Below are positions 17,061 through 26,512 of a stretch of DNA of 64,000 bases, one piece after another. The DNA is from Sphingomonas immobilis. Its GTDB lineage: Bacteria; Pseudomonadota; Alphaproteobacteria; Sphingomonadales; Sphingomonadaceae. The stretch lies in contig NZ_JAUQSZ010000002.1 of assembly GCF_030580995.1 (NCBI RefSeq), positions 1-64,000 of the forward strand. The letters run 5' to 3'. The notes under the pieces are model-generated. The model saw only the letters and a list, made by a program, of their open reading frames with translations, had not been told where the DNA came from and did not search any database. Positions within the stretch are counted from its first letter, which is position 1. Each line of letters begins with the position of its first letter. Made by a program: the position numbers and the translations under genes.

Positions 17061-19661
17061 ATGCTCGATATCCAGACCGCCGCCGCTCACCCGCACGTCA
17101 CCCGCCGCGCGGACTATACCCCGCCCGACTGGCAGGTGCCCGACATCGCGCTCGATTTCGATCTCGCGCCCGAGCGGACGCGGGTGCGCGCGACGCTCAA
17201 TGTCGTGCGCGGCGGCGCGCACGATCGCCCGCTCAGGCTCGACGGCGGCGGCCAGACCTTGCTGTCGGTGAGCGTCGACGGCGTGGCGGTCAACGACTGG
17301 ACGCTCGAGGACGGCGCGCTCGTCCTGCCGCTTGCGGGCAGCGAGCATGTGATCGAGACCGAGGTCGAGATCGCACCCGACCGCAACACGCAATTGATGG
17401 GCCTCTACGCCTCGGGCGGGAACCTCTGCACCCAGTGCGAGGCGGAAGGCTTCCGCCGCATCACCTTCTTCCCCGACCGGCCCGACGTGCTCAGCCGCTA
17501 CCGCGTGAAGATGACCGCCGACAAGGCGCGCTTTCCGGTGCTGCTCGCCAATGGCGATCCCATCGCGCAGGGCGATCTGGAGGGCGGCAAGCATTGGGCC
17601 GAGTGGCACGATCCCTTCCTCAAGCCCTGTTACCTGTTCGCGATGGTCGCGGGCGACCTGCACGCCAACAAAGGCCAGTTCGTCACCATGTCGGGCCGCA
17701 CGGTCGATCTCGGCATCTGGGTCCGCGCCGCCGACGTGCCGCGCACGCAGCATGCGCTCGAAGCGCTCAAGACGTCGATGGCGTGGGACGAGAAGGTCTA
17801 CGGCCGCGAGTACGATCTCGACGTGTTCAACATCGTCGCGGTCGACGATTTCAACTTCGGCGCGATGGAGAACAAGGGGCTCAACGTCTTCAACAGCCGT
17901 TACATCCTCGCCGATCCCGACACCGCGACCGATTACGATTACGACGCCATCGCCGCCGTCGTCGCGCATGAATATTTCCACAACTGGTCGGGCAACCGCG
18001 TCACCTGCCGCGACTGGTTCCAGCTCAGCCTCAAGGAGGGCTTCACCGTCTACCGCGACCAGAGCTTCTCCGCCGATCAGGGCTCGGCGGCGGTCAAGCG
18101 GATCGAGGACGTGCGCGGCCTGCGCGCCGCGCAGTTCCCGGAGGATGCCGGCCCGCTCGCGCACCCGATCCGGCCCGACGAATATCAGGAGATCAGCAAC
18201 TTCTACACGGCGACGATCTACAACAAGGGTGCCGAGGTCATCCGCATGCTGGCGACGATGCTGGGAGCGGCGGATTTCCGCAAAGGCAGCGATCTCTATT
18301 TCGACCGCTTCGACGGCACCGCCGCCACCTGCGAGGATTTCGTCCATTCGATGGAGGAGGCGAGCGGCGCCGACCTCTCGCAATTCCGCCTCTGGTATTC
18401 GCAGGCCGGCACGCCGCGCGTGAAGGCGCAGATCGCGCATACGCCCGGCAGCGGCCGCGCCGTCCTCACGCTCGAACAGACCGTGCCGCCGACGCCGGGC
18501 CAGCCCGACAAGCAGCCGATGGTGCTGCCGATCAAGCTCAAGCTGTTCGGTGCCGAGACCGCGAAGCCGCTGTCGGAGGAAAAGCTCGCCATCCTCAGCG
18601 ACGGCCGCGCCGAAATCGCGTTCGAGGAAGTGACCGAGCGCCCGGTCCTTTCGATCAACCGCGGCTTCTCCGCGCCCGTCGTCGTCGAGACCGACCGGAC
18701 TCCCGAGGACCTCGCCTTCCTCTCGGCGCACGACGACGATCCCTTCGCCCGCTACGAGGCGATGCAGCAGCTCATGCTCGACACGCTCGTCGCCGACGCG
18801 AGTGGGATGCAGAGCGATCACGACGCCGTGATCGCGGCAGTCGCGCTCACGCTCGATGATCCCGCGCTCGACCGCGCCTTCGTGGCGGAGGCGGTGCTGC
18901 TGCCGTCGGAAAGCTTCATCGGCGATCAGATGGCGGTCGTCGATCCCGACGCGATCTACGCCGCACGCGAGGCGCTACGCCATGCGATCGGCAAGACGCT
19001 GGAGGCGAAATGGCGCGGCATCTATGCGCTCGCCGCGGCGCAGGGCCCCTATGCCTATTCGCCCGCGGCCAAGGGCCTCAGGCGGATGAAGACCGTCGCG
19101 CTCGGCTATATCGCGGCCAGCGGCGCGGCCGATGCGGCCACCCTCGCCTTCGCGCAGTTCGAGGCGGCCGACAACATGACCGACCGCCAGGGCGCGCTCA
19201 CCAGCCTCGTCAACAGCGACGGGAAGGAGCGCGTCGCGGCGCTCGACATCTTCTACAATCGCTATTCGGACAATGCGCTGGTGCTCGACAAATGGTTCCA
19301 GACGCAGGCGCTGTCACAGCGCGACGATACGCTAGCGGCGGTGCAGGATCTGGTGCGCCACAGCGACTTCACGCTCGCCAACCCCAATCGCGCGCGTGCG
19401 CTGGTGGGGGCGTTCGCCGTCAACCAGCGCGCCTTCAACGCCGCCAGCGGCGCGGGCTACCGCTTCGTCGCCGACCAGCTCATCGCGCTCGACAAGCTCA
19501 ACCCGCAGACGGCGGCCAAGCTGCTGCCGCCACTGGGGCGCTGGCGCCGGTTCGATGCGGGCCGCGCGGCGCTGATGAAGGCCGAACTCGAACGCATCGT
19601 GAGCACGCCCGGCCTGTCCAAGGATATGTTCGAACAGGCCTCGAAGAGTCTCGCAGGATAA
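17061..19661 (+). CDS. pepN: Aminopeptidase N
   Basis: Gammaproteobacterial/alphaproteobacterial-type cytosolic M1 aminopeptidase, 866 residues (E. coli PepN is about 870). The exopeptidase motif is GAMENKGLNVFN. The zinc site is VVAHEYFHNWSGNRVTCRDW with the second-helix glutamate in LSLKEGFTVYRDQ. The substrate-binding tyrosine region (YNKGAEVIRML) and a large C-terminal helical domain follow. The ATG at 17061 gives the expected family N-terminus; upstream in-frame codons lie in the palindromic repeat. The 3' end was duplicated: a 40-base or so remnant of it recurs at 19921–19960. Confidence 0.96.
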   Translation: MLDIQTAAAHPHVTRRADYTPPDWQVPDIALDFDLAPERTRVRATLNVVRGGAHDRPLRLDGGGQTLLSVSVDGVAVNDWTLEDGALVLPLAGSEHVIETEVEIAPDRNTQLMGLYASGGNLCTQCEAEGFRRITFFPDRPDVLSRYRVKMTADKARFPVLLANGDPIAQGDLEGGKHWAEWHDPFLKPCYLFAMVAGDLHANKGQFVTMSGRTVDLGIWVRAADVPRTQHALEALKTSMAWDEKVYGREYDLDVFNIVAVDDFNFGAMENKGLNVFNSRYILADPDTATDYDYDAIAAVVAHEYFHNWSGNRVTCRDWFQLSLKEGFTVYRDQSFSADQGSAAVKRIEDVRGLRAAQFPEDAGPLAHPIRPDEYQEISNFYTATIYNKGAEVIRMLATMLGAADFRKGSDLYFDRFDGTAATCEDFVHSMEEASGADLSQFRLWYSQAGTPRVKAQIAHTPGSGRAVLTLEQTVPPTPGQPDKQPMVLPIKLKLFGAETAKPLSEEKLAILSDGRAEIAFEEVTERPVLSINRGFSAPVVVETDRTPEDLAFLSAHDDDPFARYEAMQQLMLDTLVADASGMQSDHDAVIAAVALTLDDPALDRAFVAEAVLLPSESFIGDQMAVVDPDAIYAAREALRHAIGKTLEAKWRGIYALAAAQGPYAYSPAAKGLRRMKTVALGYIAASGAADAATLAFAQFEAADNMTDRQGALTSLVNSDGKERVAALDIFYNRYSDNALVLDKWFQTQALSQRDDTLAAVQDLVRHSDFTLANPNRARALVGAFAVNQRAFNAASGAGYRFVADQLIALDKLNPQTAAKLLPPLGRWRRFDAGRAALMKAELERIVSTPGLSKDMFEQASKSLAG

Positions 19662-19920
19662 GGTTCACGCGGAGGCGCGGAGGCGCGGAGATATTTCGCG
19701 CAGAGGACGCAGAGAGAAAAAATCGCGCGTCAGCGCGCTCCTTTCCATCTCTCGCGTCGAAATGTCTCCCGGCCGCGCCCGTAGCGCAACTCTCGGCGCC
19801 CTCTGCGCCCTCTGCGCGAACCCCTTTTTTAGCTCCGCGCCTCCGCGCCTCCGCGTGAAAATCTAAAACAACCGCCCCCGTTCGGCACCCCCGCATCCGG
19901 CGCGAACAGCACCACTTCCC
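19618..19920. repeat. Tandem duplication, copy 1 (pepN end + hairpin element + csaA end fragment)
   Basis: This unit of about 303 bases holds the last 44 bases of pepN, a large imperfect palindrome (19664–19859, arms TTCACGCGGAGGCGCGGAGG and its complement), and about 55 bases matching the 3' end of the csaA-like gene in antisense orientation. The same unit follows at 19921–20223. The csaA fragment here is a dead remnant with no gene attached. Confidence 0.88.
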
Positions 19921-20223
19921 CCAAGGATATGTTCGAGCAGGCTTCGAAGCGGGATAAGGTTCACGAGGAGGCGCGGAGGCGCGGAGATATTTCGCGCAGA
20001 GCGCGCAGAGGACGCAGAGAGAAATCGCGCGTCAGCGCGCTCCTTTCCATCTCTCGCGTCGAAATGTCTCCCGACCGCGCCCGTAGCGCAACTCTCAGCG
20101 TCCTCTGCGCCCTCTGCGCGAACCCCCTTTTCTCTCCGCGCCTCCGCGCCTCCGCGTGAAAAATTCTAAAACAACCGCCCCCCGTTCGGCACCCCCGCAT
20201 CCGGCGCGAACAGCACCACTTTC
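19921..20223. repeat. Tandem duplication, copy 2 (pepN remnant + hairpin element + true csaA end)
   Basis: Second copy of the convergent-junction unit. It starts with a pepN remnant (CAAGGATATGTTCGAGCAGG) and repeats the large palindrome at 19960–20160, then ends in the genuine 3' end of the csaA-like gene. By eye it differs from copy 1 at scattered substitutions and a few short indels, so the duplication is not brand new. Between 19662 and 20165 I see only these repeats. Confidence 0.88.
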
Positions 20224-20537
20224 CCGTCCGCATCGGGAAAACCGAGCGTCAGCACCTCGGACATGAACTTGCCGATCTGGCGCGGCGGGAAGTTGACCAC
20301 CGCCGCCACCTGCCGCCCGGGCAGATCCTCGATGCGGTAATGTTCGGTGATCTGCGCCGACGATGTCTTCACGCCGATCGCCGAGCCGAAATCGATCACC
20401 AGCTTGAACGCGGGCTTGCGCGCCTCCGGGAAGGGCAGCGCCTCGATCACGGTGCCGACGCGAATATCGACCTTCAGGAAATCGTCGAAGCCGATCGCGG
20501 GCGCGGCGGCGGCCCCTGCTTCATGCGTGACGTGCAT
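20166..20537 (-). CDS. csaA: tRNA-binding OB-fold protein (CsaA-like)
   Basis: 123-residue stand-alone EMAP-II/tRNA-binding domain: FLKVDIRVGTVIEALPFPEA, KLVIDFGSAIGVKTSSAQIT and VAAVVNFPPRQIGKFMSEVL are the classic CsaA blocks. Homologues bind tRNA and in Bacillus have chaperone-like activity in protein export. The ATG at 20537 has GGAGG upstream. An in-frame ATG 13 codons earlier would be encoded by the palindromic repeat at 20549–20620 and is rejected. Its 3' end is part of the tandem duplication. Confidence 0.9.
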   Translation of the reverse strand: MHVTHEAGAAAAPAIGFDDFLKVDIRVGTVIEALPFPEARKPAFKLVIDFGSAIGVKTSSAQITEHYRIEDLPGRQVAAVVNFPPRQIGKFMSEVLTLGFPDADGKVVLFAPDAGVPNGGRLF

Positions 20538-20548
20538 CTCCAACCTCC

Positions 20549-20620
20549 GTTCGCCCTGAGCGAAGTCGAAGGGCAAGTTGCAACCTCAGGGCTTGTGCTT
20601 CGACTTCGCTCAGCACGAAC
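20549..20620. repeat. Dispersed palindromic repeat, family A, copy 2
   Basis: Same arms as the copy at 130–195 (GAGCGAAGTCGAAGGGC and GTGCTTCGACTTCGCTC) with a different loop. It separates the GST gene from the csaA-like gene on the minus strand, so a transcript through both would carry this hairpin just before the csaA ribosome-binding site. Confidence 0.85.
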
Positions 20621-20644
20621 GGCTTTGGGGTCGTCGCGGCAACC

Positions 20645-21328
20645 TCAGAAATCCACGTCGTCATAATGTTTGGGCGGCGCGATGCCTTCCATCCGCTCGC
20701 TCAGCAGCGGGCGGAAGCTCGGGCGGCTCTTGAGGCCACGATACCATTTCGCGGTCTGCTCGTGGTTCTTCCAGTCGATCCCGCCGAGATAATCGGCGAC
20801 CGAGATCTGCGCGGCGGCGGCCAGATCGGCCATGCTCATTGTCGATCCCGCCATCCAGTTGCTGTGATCGAGCAGATAATCGGTATAGTCGAGATGGCGT
20901 ACTGCGGCCTTCATCGCCTCGCGCAAGGCCTTGGAATCGGGCGTTTCCTTGGTGAAGATGCGTTTGATCATGCGCTCGTGCAGCAGCGGCGCGGTGATAT
21001 CGTGGAAGAAATGCGTATCGAACCACACGACCAGCCGCCGCGTCTCGGCGCGGTACGCGGCCGATCCGTTGAGCATCGCCGCCTTCTCGACCGTCTCCTC
21101 GAGATATTCGCAGATCGCGGTCGAATCCATCAGCGGCTTCAGGCCGCGCTCCGGGTCCGTCATCACCGGCGTCTGCCCGGCGGGGTTCATGTCGATGAAC
21201 TCGTCGCGTCGCAGCCACGGCGATTCGCGCACGAGATCATAGCCCACGCCCTTCTCGCCGAGCAGGAGCCGGACTTTCCGCGAGAACGGGCAAAGCGGGA
21301 ATTGGTAGAGCTGCCACATGCCGCCCAT
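20645..21328 (-). CDS. Glutathione S-transferase family protein
   Basis: 227 residues with an N-terminal thioredoxin-like domain beginning LYQFPLCPFSRKVRLLL (the CPFS position is the catalytic site of the family) and the cis-Pro/ES region MNPAGQTPVMTD … LMDSTAICEYLEE. An all-helical C-terminal domain with the N-capping motif WMAGSTMSMADLAAAA follows. Soluble detoxification or thiol-transfer role; the substrate is unknown. A second ATG three codons in (at 21319) is an equally good start. It lies just downstream of gltB on the same strand with 31 bases between them. Confidence 0.88.
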   Translation of the reverse strand: MGGMWQLYQFPLCPFSRKVRLLLGEKGVGYDLVRESPWLRRDEFIDMNPAGQTPVMTDPERGLKPLMDSTAICEYLEETVEKAAMLNGSAAYRAETRRLVVWFDTHFFHDITAPLLHERMIKRIFTKETPDSKALREAMKAAVRHLDYTDYLLDHSNWMAGSTMSMADLAAAAQISVADYLGGIDWKNHEQTAKWYRGLKSRPSFRPLLSERMEGIAPPKHYDDVDF

Positions 21329-21359
21329 CTAGACGGGCGGCACGTGGCAAGGGAAGGCT

Positions 21360-24300
21360 CTATTCCGCCGCCTCGAGCGCCTCGCGGTCGTCGAGCGGGT
21401 GCGAGAGGCGGCTCAGCATCTCCTTGGGCACCACCTGCCAGAAATGGTCGATCACGCGGCCCCAGTCGTCGAGCAGCGCGCCCGACCATTTGCTGTCAGT
21501 CGCGGCATGATGCGCACGAACATGCGCGAGCAGCACCGATTCCCAGTGCGAGGACGACAGCCGGTTCCAGGTGATGTTTTCCGGGTTGGCGCGCCGCGCG
21601 AAAGTGCCGTCGGGATCGTAGACGAAGGCCATGCCGCCCGTCATGCCCGCGCCGAAATTCGCGCCGGTATTGCCGAGCACCACCGCCACGCCACCGGTCA
21701 TATATTCGCAGCCGTTCGCGCCGCAGCCCTCGACCACCACGGTCGCGCCCGAATTGCGCACCGCGAACCGCTCGCCCGCCTGCCCCGCCGCGTACAGCCG
21801 GCCCGAAGTCGCACCGTAGAGCACGGTGTTGCCGATGATCGTGTTCTCGTTCGACTTGAGCGGCGACGAAACTACGGGCCGCACCGCGATGATGCCGCCC
21901 GACAGGCCCTTGCCGACATAGTCGTTGGCATCGCCGAACACTTCGAGCGTGATGCCCTTGCACAGGAACGCGCCGAGGCTCTGCCCCGCCGAGCCGCGCA
22001 GGCGGACATGCACATGCCCGTCCGCCAGCGTGTCCATGCCGTATTTCCGCGTCACCTCGCTCGACAGCCGCGTGCCGACCGCACGGTGCGTGTTGCGCAC
22101 CGAATAGGTGAGCTGCATCTTCTCGCGCCGGCTGAACACCGCCGCCGCATCCTTGATGATCTGCGCATCGAGGCTGTCGGGCACCTCGTTGCGCCACGTA
22201 TCGAGGCTGAAGCGGCGCTGGTCCTCGTCGGCATCGACCTTGGCGAGGATCGGGTTGAGATCGAGATCGTCGAGATGCTCGGCACCGCGGCTGACCTGGC
22301 GGAGCAGTTCGGTGCGGCCGATCACCTCGTCGAGGCTCTTCACGCCGAGCCTTGCCAGGATGTCGCGTACTTCCTCGGCGATGAAGGTCATCAGGTTGAT
22401 GACCTTCTCCGGCGTACCGGTGAACTTGGCGCGCAGCCTTTCGTCCTGCACGCAGACGCCTACGGGGCAGGTGTTCGAATGGCATTGCCGCACCATGATG
22501 CAGCCCATCGCCACGAGGCTGAGCGTGCCGATGCCGAACTCCTCCGCGCCCAGGATCGCGGCGACGACGATGTCGCGCCCGGTCTTGAGCCCGCCGTCCG
22601 CGCGCAGCTTGATGCGGCCGCGCAGGCCGTTGAGGGTGAGCGTCTGGTTGACCTCCGATAGCCCCATTTCCCACGGCGTGCCGGCATATTTGATGCTGGT
22701 CTGCGGGCTCGCGCCGGTGCCGCCGACATGGCCGGAGACGAGGATGACGTCCGCGTGCGCCTTCGCCACGCCCGCCGCGACCGTGCCGATGCCCGCCGAG
22801 GAGACGAGCTTCACGCACACCCGCGCTACGGGATTGATCTGCTTGAGATCGTAGATGAGCTGCGCGAGATCCTCGATCGAATAGATGTCGTGGTGCGGCG
22901 GCGGCGAGATCAGCATCACGCCCGGCGTCGCATGGCGCAGCTTGGCGATGAACTCGGTCACCTTGAAGCCGGGCAGCTGCCCGCCCTCGCCGGGCTTGGC
23001 GCCCTGCGCGACCTTGATCTCGATCTCGTCGCAGGCGTTGAGATATTCCGCCGTCACGCCGAACCGCCCGGAGGCGATCTGCTTGACGCCCGAATTGGCG
23101 TTGTCGCCGTTCGCATAGGGTGAGTAGCGCGACTTGTCCTCGCCGCCCTCGCCCGACACCGCCTTCGCGCCGATGCGGTTCATCGCGATGGCGAGCGTCT
23201 CGTGCGCCTCGGGGCTGAGCGCGCCCAGCGACATGCCCGGCGTCACGAAGCGCTTGCGGATCTCGGTGATCGCCTCGACCTGGTCGATCGGCACGCCCTC
23301 GCCCGGATAATTGAACTGCAGCAGATCGCGCAGATAGACGGGCGGCAACGCCTCCACCCCGCGCGAGAATTGCAGGTAATGCGAATAGCTGTCAGTCGCG
23401 ACCGCCGACTGCAGCAGGTGCATCAGCTGCGCCGAATAGGCGTGCGTCTCGCCGGTATGGCGCTGGCGGTAGAAGCCGCCGATCGGCAGCGTCACCACCG
23501 CCGCATCGAACGCCGCCTCGTGCCGCAGCATCGCGCTCAGGTGCAGCGAGTTATAGCCTTCGCCCGAGATCTTCGCCGGCATGCCCGGGAAGAAATCGTT
23601 GACGAGGCTGCGGCTCAGCCCGACCGCCTCGAAATTGTATCCGCCGCGGTAGCTGGAGATCACCGCGATCCCCATCTTCGACATGATCTTGAGAAGGCCC
23701 TCGTCGATCGCGTGGCGATGATTGGCGAGGCACGTCTCCAGCGTCATGTCGCCGAACAGGCCGCGCGCATGGCGATCGACGATCGACGCTTCGGCCAGAT
23801 AGGCGTGAACCGTGGTGGCCCCCACACCGATCAGCACCGCATAATAATGCGTGTCGAGACATTCCGCCGTCTGGACGTTGATGCTGGCGTAGGACCGCAG
23901 CCCGCGCCGCACGAGATGCGTATGCACCGCCGCCGCCGCCAGCACGCCGGCGATGGCGATCCGCTCCGGCCCGATATTGACGTCCGTCAGGAACAGCTCG
24001 CTCTTGCCCTCGCGCACCGCCTGCTCGGCTTCGCTGCGGATGCGTGCGATCGCGGCGCGCAGCGTTTCCGGCCCGCCGCCCGTCTCGAACGTGCAGTCGA
24101 TCTCGGCGGTCTGGCTGCCGAAATGCGCCTTCAGCCGTGCCCAGTCGTCGCCCGTCAGCACCGGCGATTCGAGCACCAGCACGCCGTCGCTGCGCCCCTC
24201 GGTGTCGAGGATGTTCGACAGGTTCGAGAAGCGCGTCTTGAGCGACATGACGTGCCGCTCGCGCAGCGAATCGATCGGCGGGTTCGTCACCTGGCTGAAA

Positions 24301-25913
24301 TTCTGCCGGAAGAACTGGCTGATCAGGCGCGGCTTGTCGGAGATGACGGCGAGCGGCGTGTCGTCGCCCATCGATCCGATCGCCTCCTTGCCGCCCTCGA
24401 CCATCGGCGACAGGATCAGCTCCATATCCTCCAGCGTCTGCCCGGCCGCAACCTGGCGGCGCGTCAGCTCGCCGCGCTCGAAGCGCGTCGTCGCGCCTTC
24501 CGGCGGCGGCGGCAGATCGCCGATCGCGATGAAATTGCCGATCATCGCGGCATAATCGGCCTCGCCGGCGATCTTGTCCTTGATCGCGCGGTCTGCGTAG
24601 AGCTTGCCCGCGTCGAGATCGACCGCGATCATCTGCCCCGGCCCCATCCGGCCCTTCTCGACGATGGTCGATTCCGGCACCACGACCATGCCGCTTTCGG
24701 AACCGACGATCAGCAGCCCGTCCGATGTCCGCGTATAGCGCAGCGGGCGCAGCGCGTTGCGATCGACACCCGCCACCGCCCAGCGCCCATCGGTCATCGC
24801 AAGGGCTGCGGGGCCGTCCCACGGCTCCATCACGGAGGCCAGATACTTGTACATATCGAGATGCGGCTTGGGCATCTCGCCCTTCGGGCCCCAGGCTTCG
24901 GGCACCAGCATCAGCTTGGCGGTGGGCGCGTCGCGGCCCGACCGGCAGATCGCCTCGAAGGTCGCATCGAGCGCGGCGGTGTCGGAAGCGCCCGCCGGGA
25001 TCACCGGCTTGATATCCTCCGAATGTTCGCCGAACGCATTGGCGGCCATCTTGATCTCGTGGCTCTTCATCCAGTTCTTGTTGCCGCGGATCGTGTTGAT
25101 CTCGCCGTTATGCGCGAGGCAGCGGAACGGCTGCGCCAGCCACCATTGCGGGAACGTGTTGGTCGAATAGCGCTGGTGGAAGATCGCGACGCGGCTTTCG
25201 AAGCGCTGGTCCTGCAGGTCGGGATAGAAGACCGACAGGCTCTCCGCGAGGAACAGCCCTTTGTAGATGATCGAGCGGCACGACAACGAGCAGATGTAGA
25301 AGCCCTGGATCTGCGCGGCGATCACCGCCTTCTCGATCCGCCGGCGCACGAGATAGAGGTTCTTCTCGAACTCCGCCGCGCTCTGTTCCTCGGGTTCGGG
25401 CCCGGCGATCATGATCTGCTCGATCTCCGGGCGGGTCTCCTGCGCCTTGCGGCCGATCACCGAGACATCGACCGGCACCTGCCGCCAGCCGTAGATCGTA
25501 TAGCCTTCGGCGATGATCGCGCTCTCGACGATGCCGCGGCAATCCTCCTGCGCGCCGAGATCGGTGCGCGGCAGGAAGATCATGCCGACCGCCAGCCGGT
25601 TCGGGCGCATCTTGTGCCCCGACGCGGTGACGGCATCGTCGAAGAACTTGGCCGGCAGATCGACATGGATGCCGGCACCGTCGCCGGTCTTGCCATCGGC
25701 ATCGACCGCGCCGCGGTGCCACACTGCCTTCAGCGCATCGATCGCCGACTGCACGACGCGGCGGCTGGGCGTGCCGTCGGTCGCGGCGACGAGGCCGACG
25801 CCGCAGGCATCGGATTCGAGATCCGGGCGGTACATGCCGTGCTCGGCGAGATAGGCGCGCTGGTCGGTCTGGGTCATCGGCGTGGTTCCGTCGAAGGAGC
25901 GTGTCGTGGTCAT
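21360..25913 (-). CDS. gltB: Glutamate synthase (NADPH) large subunit
   Basis: Catalytic alpha subunit of GOGAT, 1517 residues. An N-terminal propeptide of about 36 residues precedes Cys37 in SDACGVGLV, the nucleophile of the glutamine amidotransferase domain. The FMN synthase domain carries the [3Fe-4S] signature CIMVRQCHSNTCPVGVC, and the GXGXG-rich beta-helix (VVEGCGANGCEYMTGG) is at the C-terminus. Ammonia from glutamine is channelled to 2-oxoglutarate with electrons from GltD. The ATG at 25913 lies five bases after the DUF2059 stop, so the gene is the third of a gltD–DUF2059–gltB operon. Confidence 0.97.
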   Translation of the reverse strand: MTTTRSFDGTTPMTQTDQRAYLAEHGMYRPDLESDACGVGLVAATDGTPSRRVVQSAIDALKAVWHRGAVDADGKTGDGAGIHVDLPAKFFDDAVTASGHKMRPNRLAVGMIFLPRTDLGAQEDCRGIVESAIIAEGYTIYGWRQVPVDVSVIGRKAQETRPEIEQIMIAGPEPEEQSAAEFEKNLYLVRRRIEKAVIAAQIQGFYICSLSCRSIIYKGLFLAESLSVFYPDLQDQRFESRVAIFHQRYSTNTFPQWWLAQPFRCLAHNGEINTIRGNKNWMKSHEIKMAANAFGEHSEDIKPVIPAGASDTAALDATFEAICRSGRDAPTAKLMLVPEAWGPKGEMPKPHLDMYKYLASVMEPWDGPAALAMTDGRWAVAGVDRNALRPLRYTRTSDGLLIVGSESGMVVVPESTIVEKGRMGPGQMIAVDLDAGKLYADRAIKDKIAGEADYAAMIGNFIAIGDLPPPPEGATTRFERGELTRRQVAAGQTLEDMELILSPMVEGGKEAIGSMGDDTPLAVISDKPRLISQFFRQNFSQVTNPPIDSLRERHVMSLKTRFSNLSNILDTEGRSDGVLVLESPVLTGDDWARLKAHFGSQTAEIDCTFETGGGPETLRAAIARIRSEAEQAVREGKSELFLTDVNIGPERIAIAGVLAAAAVHTHLVRRGLRSYASINVQTAECLDTHYYAVLIGVGATTVHAYLAEASIVDRHARGLFGDMTLETCLANHRHAIDEGLLKIMSKMGIAVISSYRGGYNFEAVGLSRSLVNDFFPGMPAKISGEGYNSLHLSAMLRHEAAFDAAVVTLPIGGFYRQRHTGETHAYSAQLMHLLQSAVATDSYSHYLQFSRGVEALPPVYLRDLLQFNYPGEGVPIDQVEAITEIRKRFVTPGMSLGALSPEAHETLAIAMNRIGAKAVSGEGGEDKSRYSPYANGDNANSGVKQIASGRFGVTAEYLNACDEIEIKVAQGAKPGEGGQLPGFKVTEFIAKLRHATPGVMLISPPPHHDIYSIEDLAQLIYDLKQINPVARVCVKLVSSAGIGTVAAGVAKAHADVILVSGHVGGTGASPQTSIKYAGTPWEMGLSEVNQTLTLNGLRGRIKLRADGGLKTGRDIVVAAILGAEEFGIGTLSLVAMGCIMVRQCHSNTCPVGVCVQDERLRAKFTGTPEKVINLMTFIAEEVRDILARLGVKSLDEVIGRTELLRQVSRGAEHLDDLDLNPILAKVDADEDQRRFSLDTWRNEVPDSLDAQIIKDAAAVFSRREKMQLTYSVRNTHRAVGTRLSSEVTRKYGMDTLADGHVHVRLRGSAGQSLGAFLCKGITLEVFGDANDYVGKGLSGGIIAVRPVVSSPLKSNENTIIGNTVLYGATSGRLYAAGQAGERFAVRNSGATVVVEGCGANGCEYMTGGVAVVLGNTGANFGAGMTGGMAFVYDPDGTFARRANPENITWNRLSSSHWESVLLAHVRAHHAATDSKWSGALLDDWGRVIDHFWQVVPKEMLSRLSHPLDDREALEAAE

Positions 25914-25918
25914 GCCCG

Positions 25919-26512
25919 TCAGGGCTTCGCGGCGGGTGCGGGAGCCGGGACAGCGGGCGCCGTCCCCATGATCCGCTTGATCGCGATCGGGATCGCCTCG
26001 CGACCAGCCTCGGCGCCGATCGCCCGGCCCTGCTCGCCCAGTTCCGCCTGCAGTGTGGATTGCGCTGCGATGAAGCGTTGGCCGACCGGGGTCTGATAGA
26101 AAGCGAGCGCCGCCTTCAGATCGGCCTCGCTGAACGTCGCAGCATAACGCTTGGCGGTCGCGTCGATGATCTGCGCATAGCGCGCGCGATAGGATTTCAT
26201 GATTTCCTCGCCCAGGATCTTCTCGACCTGCTGCCGGCTCGCCGGATTCTCGATCTTCGCCTTGAGATCGGCCGGCGCATCGGATGCGCGCTGGATCGAG
26301 GCGATCACGCCGTTGCTGATGAGCGGCGTGAGCTGCTGGAACGTCCGGTCGAACGTCCCCCGCAACTGCAGCGCGGCGATCAGCTTGGTCGCGGTTTCGA
26401 CCGACCCGCCTGCGGCCGCGGTGACGATCGGCACCGGATTGGCCGTCTGCGCCGCGACCGGGGTCACCGACAAGACGGCCATCGCCGCCGCCGCGATCGT
26501 CATCCGCCGCAT
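25919..26512 (-). CDS. DUF2059 exported protein between gltD and gltB
   Basis: 197 residues. A signal peptide (MRRMTIAAAAMAVLSVTPVA, cleaved near AQ|TAN) is followed by the DUF2059 helical region: KSYRARYAQIIDATAKRYAA and LAFYQTPVGQRFIA are typical. The C-terminus is Ala/Pro-rich (APAVPAPAPAAKP). Function of the family is unknown; it acts in the periplasm. Its ATG overlaps the gltD stop (TGATG) and its own stop is five bases from gltB, so it is translated within the GOGAT operon. The first possible upstream start would run inside gltD and destroy the signal peptide. Confidence 0.87.
   Translation of the reverse strand: MRRMTIAAAAMAVLSVTPVAAQTANPVPIVTAAAGGSVETATKLIAALQLRGTFDRTFQQLTPLISNGVIASIQRASDAPADLKAKIENPASRQQVEKILGEEIMKSYRARYAQIIDATAKRYAATFSEADLKAALAFYQTPVGQRFIAAQSTLQAELGEQGRAIGAEAGREAIPIAIKRIMGTAPAVPAPAPAAKP

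Noticed and set aside
13868..17971. 1367-codon open frame on the plus strand through the EamA, epimerase, M28 and pepN genes
   Set aside because: It crosses four real genes in the wrong frame or antisense and gives low-complexity His/Arg-rich protein with no motifs.
19618..20223. Possible CRISPR array
   Set aside because: There are only two copies of a 300-base unit made of gene ends and a palindrome; no short repeats with unique spacers and no cas genes.
20537..20576. Upstream ATG giving the csaA-like protein 13 extra residues (MPFDFAQGERRLE)
   Set aside because: Those codons are encoded by the arm of the family A palindrome; the internal ATG has a proper GGAGG and gives the normal family start.
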